22,551 nucleotides of DNA from Conidiobolus incongruus B7586 (Eukaryota > Entomophthoromycota > Entomophthoromycetes > Entomophthorales > Conidiobolaceae), in contig JNEM01016164.1 in NCBI GenBank assembly GCA_000697335.1, forward strand, positions 1-22,551, read 5' to 3'. The number at the start of each line of letters is the position of its first letter. The stretch's first letter is position 1. The translations under genes were made by a program, and so were the position numbers. Below the pieces are notes generated by a model that saw only the letters and a list, made by a program, of their open reading frames with translations, did no database searches and was not told where the DNA came from. Shown here piece by piece: positions 1 to 9,990 of the stretch.

Positions 1-417
1 TTTATTTTCTTATTTATTTTATATATATTTTTTATTTGAAACTAATAATATGTTTGAAAAGTAAAAAAATAAAATATTTCCAATTTCTTTAATTTTTAAT
101 TAATAATAAATTGAATTAAATATCAATTGGTTTATTATTTTTTTTATTCTTGCTACCAAATATTATACTTTAAACCAGGATGTATTAACAGATATAAAAT
201 ATTTTAAAAGTCTATCAACATATAATTTTTAAATATTATAAAATGATGTAATTTACATCTATTTAATATTTGTAATAAAATTTACATTACATTTTAATAG
301 ATACATATATATCAGAATGCTATATCAAAAAATTAAAAATAGATAAAATATTTATCAATCAATCAATAATTTGGTTATATTTATATATTTAATTAAGTAA
401 TATTGGAATTAAAAGAA
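1..417. other. AT-rich spacer downstream of the otubain gene
   Basis: No open frame, RNA gene or repeat could be supported here. It is the 3' flank of the minus-strand otubain gene and will hold its terminator and polyadenylation signals, but the AT richness makes any single AATAAA-like match uninformative. Confidence 0.6.
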
Positions 418-1628
418 TTATGGATTAGAATATAAAATATCATAATGGCCTGGACGATAGAGTAAGTAAATAGGAGGTAGAATAGGCGATTTATAATCGG
501 GATCTGGGAAGTTGTACAGATTAGCCATCATCAAAGATTCATCTTTATCGTCATTTCCTCCTGCAAAATTCGGTCTACCATCCAAATAAGCGACCGTGAC
601 TTGTAATTGGAGAGCCTTGCAAATTGCAATGATATGGATTTCATCAGATTCTCTACCAATTGCTTCAACTTGGCTCACACAGAATTGGTCCATATTTTCA
701 TAACCATCAGATATGATAAAAGGAAGATAATTCTCGGAATTCAATTTCAAATACGCAGAGGTAATGAAACGCAGATAAACAACAATTGCATTAGATTGGT
801 AATTAGTTTGAAAAGTGGAGACCAATTCTGTTAAAGCAATAAGCTGGCCCGAATCCTGCTCTTGACTAGTATTTCTCTTATCAGGATGGACTTTTTCAAG
901 CTCTTCAATAAAAGTCTCATAAAAATCTTGAATAGCTATCCATTCAAACCCGGCTTCAATTAAAAGTTCTTTGGTTTGTTTCACAACTTCCATAAATGCG
1001 CTGTGAGTATTGGCATCTGCAGTTGAAAGATATTCAAATAAACTAAAACCAAAAGCTATATATATTTAAAATATCAGATTAGATAAGCGAATTAGTTTAG
1101 TATATAACAATGAGTAATACCTCTATAAAAACAATTGCCATCACCTCTACATCTTCTAAATCTGGGAAAGCTTTCAGAGAGATTCTATTAATTGTTGAAT
1201 ACTTACTAAGTAATAAACAAAATATATAAGTTAATTACCTGAATTTTAATCAGAAAAACAGGATCTCCTTCAGCATACTCATTCAATAAAGCTGAGAGAG
1301 GCTCATCAAAGTTTACAAGTGGAGATAAATTGGCTTCACTTTCTTTAACATGTTGCTCATAGGAAAGCATTTCTTCATAGCTGAATTCAGGCTGCTGATT
1401 GTTACTATCATTAGGATTCGTATTATTAGGTGAAGGGTTTGAATTATTTTGGTTAGTGTTGGGATCAGCGAAAGGATTAGAAGATGGTGAAGGAGAAGGC
1501 AGTCTTTCATGTTTCTGATGATTAGGTGAAGTCTTGTTAAATATATTACTTTGCGATATACTATTAAAAATATTTTTAATTGGAGTGAGTAATTTTTTGG
1601 ACTTTGAAGGAGAATCTGGAGTTGACAT
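418..1628 (-). CDS. Otubain-family deubiquitinase (peptidase C65), three exons
   Basis: Predicted 363-residue ubiquitin-specific cysteine protease of the OTUB1/OTUB2 family, which trims ubiquitin chains in the cytosol. Exons on the minus strand are 1628-1239, 1184-1121 and 1055-418; introns of 54 and 65 nt are GT-AG and the joined frame is open. Exon 2 carries the catalytic core RGDGNCFYRAF (Asp145 and nucleophile Cys148). Exon 3 carries the helical ubiquitin-binding region (VVYLRFITSAYLKL), the ESDEIHIIAI segment, and ends RPGHYDILY with catalytic His355. These match human OTUB1 in order and spacing. The first ~100 residues are a Ser/Asn/Pro-rich extension absent from the ~270-residue human protein, and it contains an NPF tripeptide (residues 51-53). 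A TATA-like box lies 63 nt upstream. The family call is very secure; which paralogue it equals is not. Confidence 0.93.
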
Positions 1629-1690
1629 ATTGTTTTAGAAATAATTATTAAATTTATTTAATTTTGTTAAAGGACTTGGTCTTGATGATA

Positions 1691-1698
1691 TATTTATA
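1691..1698 (-). promoter_or_regulatory. TATA-like box of the otubain gene
   Basis: TATAAATA on the minus strand, 63 nt before the ATG at 1628. The same spacing class (45-63 nt) recurs before five other genes here, which raises its value above a chance AT match. Confidence 0.45.
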
Positions 1699-2735
1699 GT
1701 CCAAACTTGATCATATAATTTTTTAAATGGGTTAATAATGGCTCAAATAAAATGATAAATACTGAAATATTATTGGTAAAAATGATAACAAAAGCCAAGA
1801 GGAGTTATATACATTTTTTCTACGTATTTTTAAGAGCTTTATCCGAGGATCAGTTTTATTTATGTTCCACCACATATTCCCCCTCCAAACAAAGTCACTT
1901 TGACATTATGGGAAAATTCTTATAGAAATAGTAAATATGATTGATATAATGGATATTAAAATTATAACTTGTAATAATAATCAATTGATAATATTTAATA
2001 AAATTTGTTTCTTAATCAATCGCTGCTGCGTATATTTTTTAGTAAAAAATAGTTCCATTAGCCAAGACACTGATAAAATCATTACACAAGAAAAACATTC
2101 CAATTTTATTTCATAAAAGAAAATATATTTTATCGAAAATCTGTTTCAAGATTTTGATCACATTTTTAATATAAATAATCAAATTATGGTTGAAAATTTG
2201 ATAATTTGATATAACAGCTATATTTACTGTATAATCTATCAATTACTTGTTAGTTCCAGCTCAAATTCCATATTAATCTATCAATTGCACACAGTATTGT
2301 ATATAATCCGACATTCATTATAATTTTCAAATATGAAATCCATTAAATTATGCAATAATTTGGATAGGTTAAATGTATGAAAAAATTGCCAATTTAATGA
2401 AATCGTATGTGATGAAAGTAATATTAAAAATCTGAATTTTCTGAGTAGAGGTAAATGTGTTAAATACTTTATCATTAAATACAGTTTATATATTATTAAT
2501 ACGGAAAGTTAAAAGTTGATAAAATAATATATATGTTGTATAAAAATATTAGAATGATATATAATGGTTTACACTATAAAATTTATAGAGTTCAGATATT
2601 TTTGTTTTGAAAGATTTATATTTCAAATTTTTTATTTGAATTGATTTAACTATCAATATATTACAATTGTGAATTTATACATATGTTTGAATATCAGACA
2701 ATAATATGATGAAATAAAAATATTATTGATAACTG
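1699..2735. other. Intergenic region between otubain and the first membrane-protein paralogue
   Basis: AT-rich spacer without a supportable gene. A leucine-rich 64-codon minus-strand frame at 2281-2475 is short, isolated and lacks a recognisable domain. A slightly less AT-biased stretch around 1850-1920 has no open frame of note. Confidence 0.5.
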
Positions 2736-3052
2736 CTAATGATGAAGGTTTAAATTCTCTAGCTTAACAATATTGCAGTTGTCAACTTCGTAATAATAAT
2801 CTTCCACCTCTACTTTAATCAAATTGCAAGCCCAAATGCGACTCCGTAAAACACAGCCCAAATCAGAATGTTTCTGGGGATCTTTCCATCCAGCTTTGTA
2901 GTAAGTCCAATCTTCTTCAATTTTAAACAGAGGATTGATTGAACCATTTGAGAGATCTGGTTGATTCAATGGCGCCCATAACCAGTGTGATATAGTTTGA
3001 ATAGGATAATATGGATGGATTTTAGGTGTATCTGATTTAGGCAACTGTAAAG
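2719..3052. repeat. Near-identical tract shared with 5361-5694 (copy A)
   Basis: At a constant offset of 2642 bases this stretch matches the second paralogue with three mismatches by eye (2742, 2748, 3042), including 293 consecutive identical bases at 2749-3041. It covers the last ~98 codons, the stop and about 17 bases of 3' flank. A second short tract (46 identical bases) lies at 3165-3210, matching 5805-5850. The abrupt edges suggest recent gene conversion. Confidence 0.9.
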
Positions 3053-3731
3053 AACTGGGAGGCGAGTCTGGAAGAGATAGAGGGTTTGGCTGTATAATGG
3101 AAAAGTGTGACAACTCTTGATTATCAGCAACGGTGTTCGTCCACCCATTCCATGTACTCCATTTTTGTCTCTCTATTACTGAGACTTTAATAACTTGAGT
3201 TACTTTTGGTACTGTATCAGGAAGTGGTATTTCAAGCAATTTGGAGGCTTCAGAGCATGGGGATCCCAAAGTAACTTCAGAGTCTACATCCGATGCAATG
3301 TCTACTACATTATTTTCAATAAAAAGACCTTTGGCAGGGTTTTTATGGACATTTTCCGAAGATTTAGAGGGTTGATTATATGTCACCAAATCGTATGATT
3401 CAATAAAGGATGCGACAAGTAAAACTAATGGAGTATAATTTGGGATGTATTTTAATGTTAAAAAGATTCCGCCCCATTCCAATATTATTTTGGTTATATT
3501 AGTTGAATTGGAAAAAAATAACAGTAATATAAAAATCACTCCAAAATGCTGGTCTTTGGAAATTTGATTTGAAGTGGTCCAATTGGAGAAACCTAAAGAA
3601 TAATAATAGATAATAAAAAGAAATGAGCCATAAATGAACTGAATCAATAGACTATCTAAATTTTGAAACTGCAAGATTTGCTTTGTATTGACTTTGGGTG
3701 TGTCAGTTTTTAAACTATCCTTTAAGCCCAT
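2736..3731 (-). CDS. Multi-pass membrane protein of unrecognised family, paralogue 1
   Basis: I do not recognise the family. The single-exon frame gives 331 residues from the ATG at 3731; an in-frame ATG at 3752 would add seven residues. I prefer 3731 because the TATA box at 3782-3789 would leave almost no leader for 3752. Hydrophobic segments lie near residues 27-48, 62-84 and 86-112, suggesting about three membrane passes. A polar, acidic linker (120-175) and a C-terminal domain (175-331) follow. That domain contains DTPKIHPYYPIQ, SHWLWAP and several Trp, Tyr and Cys residues. The paralogue at 5378-6334 is about 2.64 kb away in the same orientation. Residues 231-327 are encoded by DNA identical to it, although the membrane half differs at many positions. 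This is real coding sequence, because the duplicate preserves the frame despite divergence, but the role is unknown. Confidence 0.8.
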   Translation of the reverse strand: MGLKDSLKTDTPKVNTKQILQFQNLDSLLIQFIYGSFLFIIYYYSLGFSNWTTSNQISKDQHFGVIFILLLFFSNSTNITKIILEWGGIFLTLKYIPNYTPLVLLVASFIESYDLVTYNQPSKSSENVHKNPAKGLFIENNVVDIASDVDSEVTLGSPCSEASKLLEIPLPDTVPKVTQVIKVSVIERQKWSTWNGWTNTVADNQELSHFSIIQPNPLSLPDSPPSSLQLPKSDTPKIHPYYPIQTISHWLWAPLNQPDLSNGSINPLFKIEEDWTYYKAGWKDPQKHSDLGCVLRSRIWACNLIKVEVEDYYYEVDNCNIVKLENLNLHH

Positions 3732-3781
3732 ATTAATTGTACGAATAACCATACACTTCTCCTTTGTAGGGCAGCTCTCTA

Positions 3782-3789
3782 TATTTATA
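3782..3789 (-). promoter_or_regulatory. TATA-like box of membrane-protein paralogue 1
   Basis: TATAAATA on the minus strand, followed by a more GC-balanced leader. It lies 51 nt before the ATG at 3731 but only 30 nt before the ATG at 3752, so it favours the inner start. Confidence 0.5.
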
Positions 3790-5360
3790 CCATTAGAATT
3801 GAGATTTCATGTACATAAATTTCATCTTTAAGGAAATATAAAATTCGAATTTTTTTAGTTTTTGTTTAAAACGTGTTTTTAAGTACTTTAATTTGTAGTT
3901 ATCAGAAATTGACCTATCATTTTCAATTTTAAAATGAATTACAACACAATTATGACGATTTTGCTTGTAATTGATATGAAACAGTATAAACAAATTGATG
4001 AAATGAAATCTTTAATGATTTGGCAATTTTGACTTAAATTTTTCATAATTTCTTATTTTAAATTACAATTAGTTTTGTTTGTAAATAGCCTCAAATAGCA
4101 CTTATCTATAATTTTCAGTTTTGGTTTAATTTTAGGTGTGACATCAAGACCATTACTTAATATTGAAAATAATTGCATTTGAATACTATATTCAAGTTAA
4201 TTGGATTAAAAATATGTTTCTAACTGCTTATTATTGCATTCATATATATGGTATATTCCTATTTTATTAATTCATTTCTTGATAGATCAAAGTTATTTAG
4301 ATTTAACTTTCAAGTATATTTTCGTCCAGTTTGCTAATATTCATTTTAATATATTCGAAAAGGTCTGAAGAAAATCTAAATCTACATTATATCTAATATC
4401 AAGTTTAATATATATTAGGACACATTATTTGAGAAAATATCACATTTGAAATATATATTTTTCGTTTTTCGAAGATATAATTGATATACCATGATATTCA
4501 TACCTTAATGATTAATTAAATTGAAAATATAGTGTATTAGGCACTAAAACTAACTTAGATACTCTTTTTTTGAATTAATAGACATAAATTAATACTAGCT
4601 GTATTAGTTGAAGTGTATAAATATTATAATTAAAAACCAATATGATTAAAGCTTGAAGATGATATAATATTTGATTGAATAGTTATGTAATTGAAAAATA
4701 AATACAACATAGATTAAGTAAAATTTGAAATAGTTAAATCATATTGTGGACATAATAATAGTTTCAAAATATGACATTATATATATTAATAAATCAATTT
4801 TAAAATAAATATAGTGATTATATATTTGATATTGGCACATTATATAGGTAATATATATTATTATATATTAATTCTTAGATATCTATCAAATATGAATTGA
4901 TATTCAATAAATTTGTTATAAATATTATATTTAAATTTTGTTTGTTATAAATATATAACAAATGAAAGATTTCAGAATATTTTGGGTGTTTGATTAATTC
5001 TCTAAAGTAATATTAGATATCCTTTTTAAAACCTCTATAAATCAATTTCAAATTTCGATCTTGTGAATCAATCTAGTTCTAAAAAATAACCTTCAGATAT
5101 ATTAAAAATTATAATATAATTATAGCGCTATAAAATACTTAATTGTGGCTTATATTTTCGATAAATATAATAATATTTCTGTTAAAGAAGATAAAATTTA
5201 ATTGAATATTATTAGTCTAAATATGACAAAAATATTTGAATCAAAGTATAGCAATGGCGTATTTCACATATTAAGACTATGATTTTTAAAAATTGTCAAA
5301 TGAAATATATGAATAATTTTTATATAAAAATGGCCAGTCTAAATATATGTAGCAGTATTC
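3790..5360. other. Intergenic region between the two membrane-protein paralogues
   Basis: About 1.6 kb of AT-rich sequence with no supportable gene. A 66-codon lysine-rich frame at 3793-3993 has no duplicate and no domain. Apart from the first bases of 3' flank shared by both copies, I see no extended match to the sequence upstream of copy 2, so the duplication does not obviously include long flanks. Confidence 0.5.
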
Positions 5361-5694
5361 AATATTATTGATAACTGCTAATGGTGAAGATTTAAATTCT
5401 CTAGCTTAACAATATTGCAGTTGTCAACTTCGTAATAATAATCTTCCACCTCTACTTTAATCAAATTGCAAGCCCAAATGCGACTCCGTAAAACACAGCC
5501 CAAATCAGAATGTTTCTGGGGATCTTTCCATCCAGCTTTGTAGTAAGTCCAATCTTCTTCAATTTTAAACAGAGGATTGATTGAACCATTTGAGAGATCT
5601 GGTTGATTCAATGGCGCCCATAACCAGTGTGATATAGTTTGAATAGGATAATATGGATGGATTTTAGGTGTATCTGATTTAGGTAACTGTAAAG
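5361..5694. repeat. Near-identical tract shared with 2719-3052 (copy B)
   Basis: Partner of the tract at 2719-3052. The block of perfect identity is 5391-5683. Outside it the two genes differ at many positions, including synonymous ones, until the short second shared tract at 5805-5850. Confidence 0.9.
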
Positions 5695-6334
5695 CATCCG
5701 GAGAGATCCCTGGCAGGGATAGAGGGCTTGGTTCCATTATGGAAAACGTGGGAGGATCTTTGTTAAACATTTGGTTTATCCATCCGGAGAATGGATACCA
5801 CCTCTGTCTCTCTATTACTGAGACTTTAATAACTTGAGTTACTTTTGGTATTGTATCTGGGATTGGTATTTCACTTAATTTAGCGTTTTGAAGACTAGGA
5901 GATCCCAAAGTAGCTTCAGAATCTACATCTGATACATCGTCTATCAGATCATTTTCGCCAACTTGCTTTTTGTTGGAAATAACATGTGTGTTTTCAACAG
6001 TTTTGGCGGGTCGACTATTCATCAATGTGTCATAAGATTCCATGAAAGATGCAATGAATAAGACTAAAGGAGTATAATTTGGGAAATATTTGAGTGTTAA
6101 CAATATTCCTCCCGATTTGAGCATAATGTTAGACAAGTTTGTTGAGTTGAAATAATATATCAACAGTATAAAAATAATCCCAAACTGCTTATTTCCAGTA
6201 TTTTGGTAAGGTGAATCTGCCGAGTATGAGGACTCCAAACCATAGTAAGAGATAATAAAATGAACAGATGCATAAATGAATTGTATAAAATAACTATCAA
6301 TATTTGTTAAGTAATCAAAGTAATTTTCAGTCAT
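5378..6334 (-). CDS. Multi-pass membrane protein of unrecognised family, paralogue 2
   Basis: Tandem paralogue of the gene at 2736-3731; family not recognised. I start it at the ATG at 6334 (MTENYFDYL), giving 318 residues. The same frame runs on to an ATG at 6481 (367 residues), but that extra stretch overlaps TATA-like sequence, has no counterpart in paralogue 1 and looks like leader. The order matches copy 1: hydrophobic segments containing SYFIQFIYASVHFIISYYG, FGIIFILLIYYFNS and YTPLVLFIASFMESYD, then an acidic linker with DVDSEATLGSP, then the shared C-terminal domain, identical over its last ~98 codons. N-terminal membrane regions are diverged but colinear, so both copies look maintained as genes. 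Function is unknown. Confidence 0.78.
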   Translation of the reverse strand: MTENYFDYLTNIDSYFIQFIYASVHFIISYYGLESSYSADSPYQNTGNKQFGIIFILLIYYFNSTNLSNIMLKSGGILLTLKYFPNYTPLVLFIASFMESYDTLMNSRPAKTVENTHVISNKKQVGENDLIDDVSDVDSEATLGSPSLQNAKLSEIPIPDTIPKVTQVIKVSVIERQRWYPFSGWINQMFNKDPPTFSIMEPSPLSLPGISPDALQLPKSDTPKIHPYYPIQTISHWLWAPLNQPDLSNGSINPLFKIEEDWTYYKAGWKDPQKHSDLGCVLRSRIWACNLIKVEVEDYYYEVDNCNIVKLENLNLHH

Positions 6335-6450
6335 TTGAAAAGCTTTGGACCTTTTGCTTTCTGTGCAGCTAAAACAAAATGAATTAATCAAGAGACACAA
6401 TGAATTGATTTTTTGAAAAAAGAATTTGAAATTAGAAAGAGAGGGTTCTA

Positions 6451-6469
6451 TGTTTATAATCATTATATA
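6451..6469 (-). promoter_or_regulatory. Tandem TATA-like elements upstream of paralogue 2
   Basis: TATATAAT (6469-6462) and TATAAACA (6458-6451) on the minus strand. They sit 117-135 nt before the preferred ATG at 6334, farther than in neighbouring genes. The leader is therefore longer or spliced, or the true start lies elsewhere. Confidence 0.35.
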
Positions 6470-6481
6470 GGGAGATATCAT

Positions 6482-6935
6482 ATAATATACATCTAGTCTA
6501 TTTTCAGCACTATGAGTTTCTTAATTTAATCAATCTCTTTAAAGACGAGGTCATGTTGCAAGTGATTAGCATTTTCTTTTATTATTGGCCAATCATGTTA
6601 GTAATATTCAAAATGAAATCAATTTCAAACGAGCTTTAATTGAAAATAAACGACATTTTAAATTACAATATAATTCGAAACAAACTAATTTGTAGCCATC
6701 ATTATAAATTTTAACTAACCCCTTTCTTCGATTTGTTTTATTATCAAAAATAGTGATCTAATAGATGACTTTGTAATTAAATTCTATAATTAATATATTT
6801 TGACACTCAACTCACAAACTTTATTGAAAAAATAGTGGGATTTAATCATGAATTTAGGTTTTAATTAGAATTTTAAAAAATATTTTGATTCTAGCTGTAA
6901 TTGATTCAATTAATATCCAATATTAAGAGAGGTAG
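6482..6935. other. Spacer between paralogue 2 and the aftiphilin-like gene
   Basis: AT-rich sequence with no supportable gene. It contains the 5' flank of the minus-strand membrane-protein gene and the 3' flank of the minus-strand aftiphilin-like gene. Confidence 0.5.
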
Positions 6936-8720
6936 TTAAGGTGGAGGCGGAATGAGAGGTGGAAAGCTCGATAATAGTTGTTTAGGTGAAGATGAGGGTG
7001 AAAATTCAAAGTCTTGGATTAAATCATTCGATTGTGACTTCATATTAGTAGAATTAGTAGAATTAGAAACATTGATGATGGGAATAGTATTAGATTTGAA
7101 TTCATTTGTCTTATTAGGGAGTATGGGATCCGATAAAATTGATTTAGAAAACGATGCATGATCAGGTGATTGAGTTATAGTTGATGATTCAAAATCTAAA
7201 ATTGAATAAAATAATTTAATTGGTGAGAAAATAAATTGTATACACATTATAATTACCTGAGAGTAAGCTTTCCATTTGAAGAATTGATGACTTTGACTTG
7301 GCATTCTGGCTTGATGATTGATTAATGAAACTTGCTTCATCCAGTTGAAAAGAATGTTTCGAAGAAGGGCTCTTTTTATGTCTACTGCCAGAAGTACTTG
7401 TACCAAAACACCAAACTTTATGAGTTGGAATTATTTTCGATTTTTGTCTTCGATCCTAAAATTGATATATTAATAATTGTTATGAATTAAAAATGTAGAA
7501 TTCAATACGATAATCAGGGTAGTTAAACCAAAAGATGATAGATATTTCTTATGTATTGATGAAGTCTCCCAATTAAATATTAAATTATTATTCTTTGGAT
7601 GGGATATTTTCTCAATTAAGGTTCTAAACCAAATGTCAATACTGGAAAAATTAATTATTAATTTTGCTGTACCTAGTATTCTGCTCTTTCGAAGTATTGG
7701 TCTCATTAGAAAAAAGTACATTTTGAATATTATAATTTTTGATATCCAAATGAGGATATACTTCTTCAACACTAGTAATAGTATTTTTCGAATCCTATCA
7801 ATTAGATATTAATTAATTAAAATTTGAGTACATAATATAAATCTTACATTATAATTATTGTCATGAGTACATATATTATCCAATTGGTTTAATAGCTCTG
7901 TTTTAACTGACACTTTCTCCTTGTTATGTTGATATAAATCAGAAGCGTTGGTATCCCATTCAGATTGTATATTATCTTCTTGAATAATGAAATCTTGAAA
8001 GTCATCAAATTCCTCTTCCTCAATTGTTGATTCTTTAAACTCTTGATGTTGTTCTTGATTGTTGACCAAAGGCTGAGTACTTTGAGAATAAAAATCGAAC
8101 GCTTCTAACTTGTTAGAATTAAATTCGATTTGTGGTTTAGTAAAGTCTTGAAATTCATCGTCAAAATCTTCTTCAATATTGGAATTATCATTAATATCTA
8201 TTTTGGCTTTGGCTTCCACTTGAACGAAGTTATCTAAATCGAGATTTGGTAAAGAAGTGTGACCTTTTGTGGAAGTTGTCTGTATATTTTGATTGATATT
8301 GTCTTCAGGTACTTTAGAAAAGGTATCATGTGTTTCAAGCGATTGATTCGGTTTTATTGACCCAACAGTATTATTCGTGGTTTGATAATTATTAGACTGT
8401 GATAAATCTACAGCTGGTGGTGTAGTATGCGAACTCCAAACATTAGAGATGTCATCTTCAAAGGTATTTTTAGTGGGTGGAAGGTCAGACCATTCATTAT
8501 GTGTTAGACTAGGATTTAAATTATATTTACTAGAAGTTTGGAAAAAGTCCAAGTCAGAGAGATTATTATTCGCATTTGGTGTACTGAAAGAATAATCGGA
8601 AAAATCGCCCCAATCATTTTCTGTAACATAATCTCTACTATTATTAAAAGTATTATTGGAATCAGTAGTCTGATAATTAGTAGTTTTTTTATCGCTTCCC
8701 CATATGGATGAAGTGTCCAT
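6936..8720 (-). CDS. Aftiphilin-like clathrin/AP-1 accessory protein, five exons
   Basis: Predicted 528-residue trafficking protein. Minus-strand exons are 8720-7848, 7794-7673, 7641-7509, 7455-7257 and 7195-6936; introns of 53, 31, 53 and 61 nt are GT-AG. The N-terminal ~290 residues are disordered, rich in Asn, Asp, Ser and Thr, with adaptor-ear-type acidic-aromatic motifs: WGDF at 37-40, DEFQDF at 188-193, DDFQDF at 239-244. Around residues 351-371 is a segment (FNWETSSIHKKYLSSFGL) resembling the clathrin-binding box of aftiphilin, whose human form I recall as QWGGSHSNKKLL-like. The tail is Ser-rich and ends in a Pro run. Aftiphilin relatives bind AP-1 gamma-ear and clathrin at the trans-Golgi network and endosomes. 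The motif pattern and box are seen; the function is family knowledge. The second intron is unusually short, and an alternative acceptor at 7624 would make it 49 nt and remove six residues. Confidence 0.8.
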
Positions 8721-8741
8721 TATACGACTATTGGATATCAA

Positions 8742-9089
8742 AAGTTTAAAGAATTATAAATGACTATTAATGTTATCAAATTATGAAAAAAATAATGAAT
8801 AAAAAAAGAAAAATGGGATTTTAAAGGTGAATAAATCTCAAATCAACTAAATTTATTTTTATTCTAAAATTTAGGGAGAGATAAAGGGATTAAATCAAAA
8901 GTCAAAATATTAGTATTCAAGTGGCAAATTTAATTTGATTTTGTAAAAACTTTGTATGTATATGTTCATTTGAATAAAATTAATAATATTTTAATTATTT
9001 ACTATAATGGTAAACAATCGATAATGTATTAGTATCTATATTTAAATCATAATAGTTTATATATTATTGATGTTTATTAAAAATTAAAA
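8742..9089. other. Spacer between the aftiphilin-like and tetraspanin genes
   Basis: AT-rich spacer, nothing coding seen. It contains the promoter of the aftiphilin-like gene, for which I found no convincing TATA box at the usual distance. Confidence 0.5.
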
Positions 9090-9926
9090 TTATTCAGATT
9101 TCTTATAAAGTATATAGCCTAAACCTAATGAAACTATAAACAACACCAAAGTCACTAAAGACTGTAGTCCCAATAATCGAGATGATAATTGACTCGCTGA
9201 TTTGATTAAATTCAAACAAGGCTTGTCATATCCGAATAATTCACTCTTTAAGCATGCATCTTTCGAGCTTTTTGGAATAGCATTGTCCTGAACATCGGTC
9301 AATCCACAGCATTCATACTATATCAATGAACACATTAGATTATATTTTACTAAAATATGTCATTTATTTACTTTTTGTTGGATATATTGCAGAGTTCTTG
9401 GATTGTTCGCATAGCTATCATTCCAGTTTGATTGGATACTAGATTCAACCTATAAAATGTTTTATATTATATAGATAAACTTTAAATTCTATCGACTTAC
9501 TTTACTATCTCCTACAAATGTAATAATAGCCAATATTAAAAGATATACCGCCATAATAAACGATAGTATTAAAAACTATTAAATCACATAAATAAGAATC
9601 AATTAATATCAATTAATTAATATTACAATTTTCTGAATTTTCACATTGGACTTTGATGAAGCAAAAAATCCAAACAAAGAGTTAATGACAGCTAAAAATC
9701 CGCCAACAATATAGGCTATTGGCATTCCTATACCATAGAACTGTTCTTGAGAATTGATTAAAACATATATACCAAAAGCCATAAGGATTAAACCAGCCAA
9801 CTAAATCAAACATTGTTATAACAAATAAAAGAAATTTGAATGTTTCATTACACTCGTTAAACTATGGAATACAAAAGCAAAGAATTTCAAGGTTTTAATT
9901 CCAATTTTTTCATAATCAATAGCCAT
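9090..9926 (-). CDS. Tetraspanin with five exons and a C-terminal dilysine signal
   Basis: Predicted 209-residue tetraspanin. Minus-strand exons are 9926-9852, 9800-9627, 9575-9501, 9449-9372 and 9317-9090; introns of 51, 51, 51 and 54 nt are all phase 0. Four membrane segments appear in order: near residues 14-38, 48-72, 84-106 and 185-205. The large loop carries CCG at 137-139, then Cys156 and a DKPC motif ending at Cys168, giving the four cysteines for two disulfides. Family members organise membrane microdomains. The last four residues are KKSE, a canonical KKXX retrieval signal on the cytosolic tail, so residence in the ER or early Golgi is plausible. It shares the loop pattern GYD-x-PC with the tetraspanin at 11897-12595 but is otherwise well diverged from it. 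Confidence 0.9.
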
Positions 9927-9982
9927 TTTGTGAATGAATATAAAATTTAAAAAAAGAACAGTGAATAGGTCTCTGGATTTAG

Positions 9983-9990
9983 TTTTTATA
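9983..9990 (-). promoter_or_regulatory. TATA-like box of the five-exon tetraspanin
   Basis: TATAAAAA on the minus strand, 57 nt before the ATG at 9926. Confidence 0.45.

Noticed and set aside
607-834. 75-codon plus-strand frame inside the otubain gene
   Set aside because: It lies entirely antisense to exon 3, which has clear otubain catalytic motifs; it is a shadow of that frame.
2281-2475. Leucine-rich 64-codon minus-strand frame, possible F-box/LRR remnant
   Set aside because: Too short and isolated, with no conserved motif that distinguishes it from hydrophobic noise in AT-rich DNA.
3793-3993. 66-codon lysine-rich minus-strand frame upstream of paralogue 1
   Set aside because: No counterpart upstream of paralogue 2, composition as expected by chance, and it starts beyond the presumed promoter.
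6952-7161. 69-codon plus-strand frame opposite the last aftiphilin-like exon
   Set aside because: Antisense shadow of the low-complexity Ser-rich tail.
7470-7772. 100-codon continuous reading of the middle of the aftiphilin-like gene
   Set aside because: The first part is out of frame with the motif-bearing exon. Splicing at 7672 and 7508 gives a consistent frame that joins the flanking exons.
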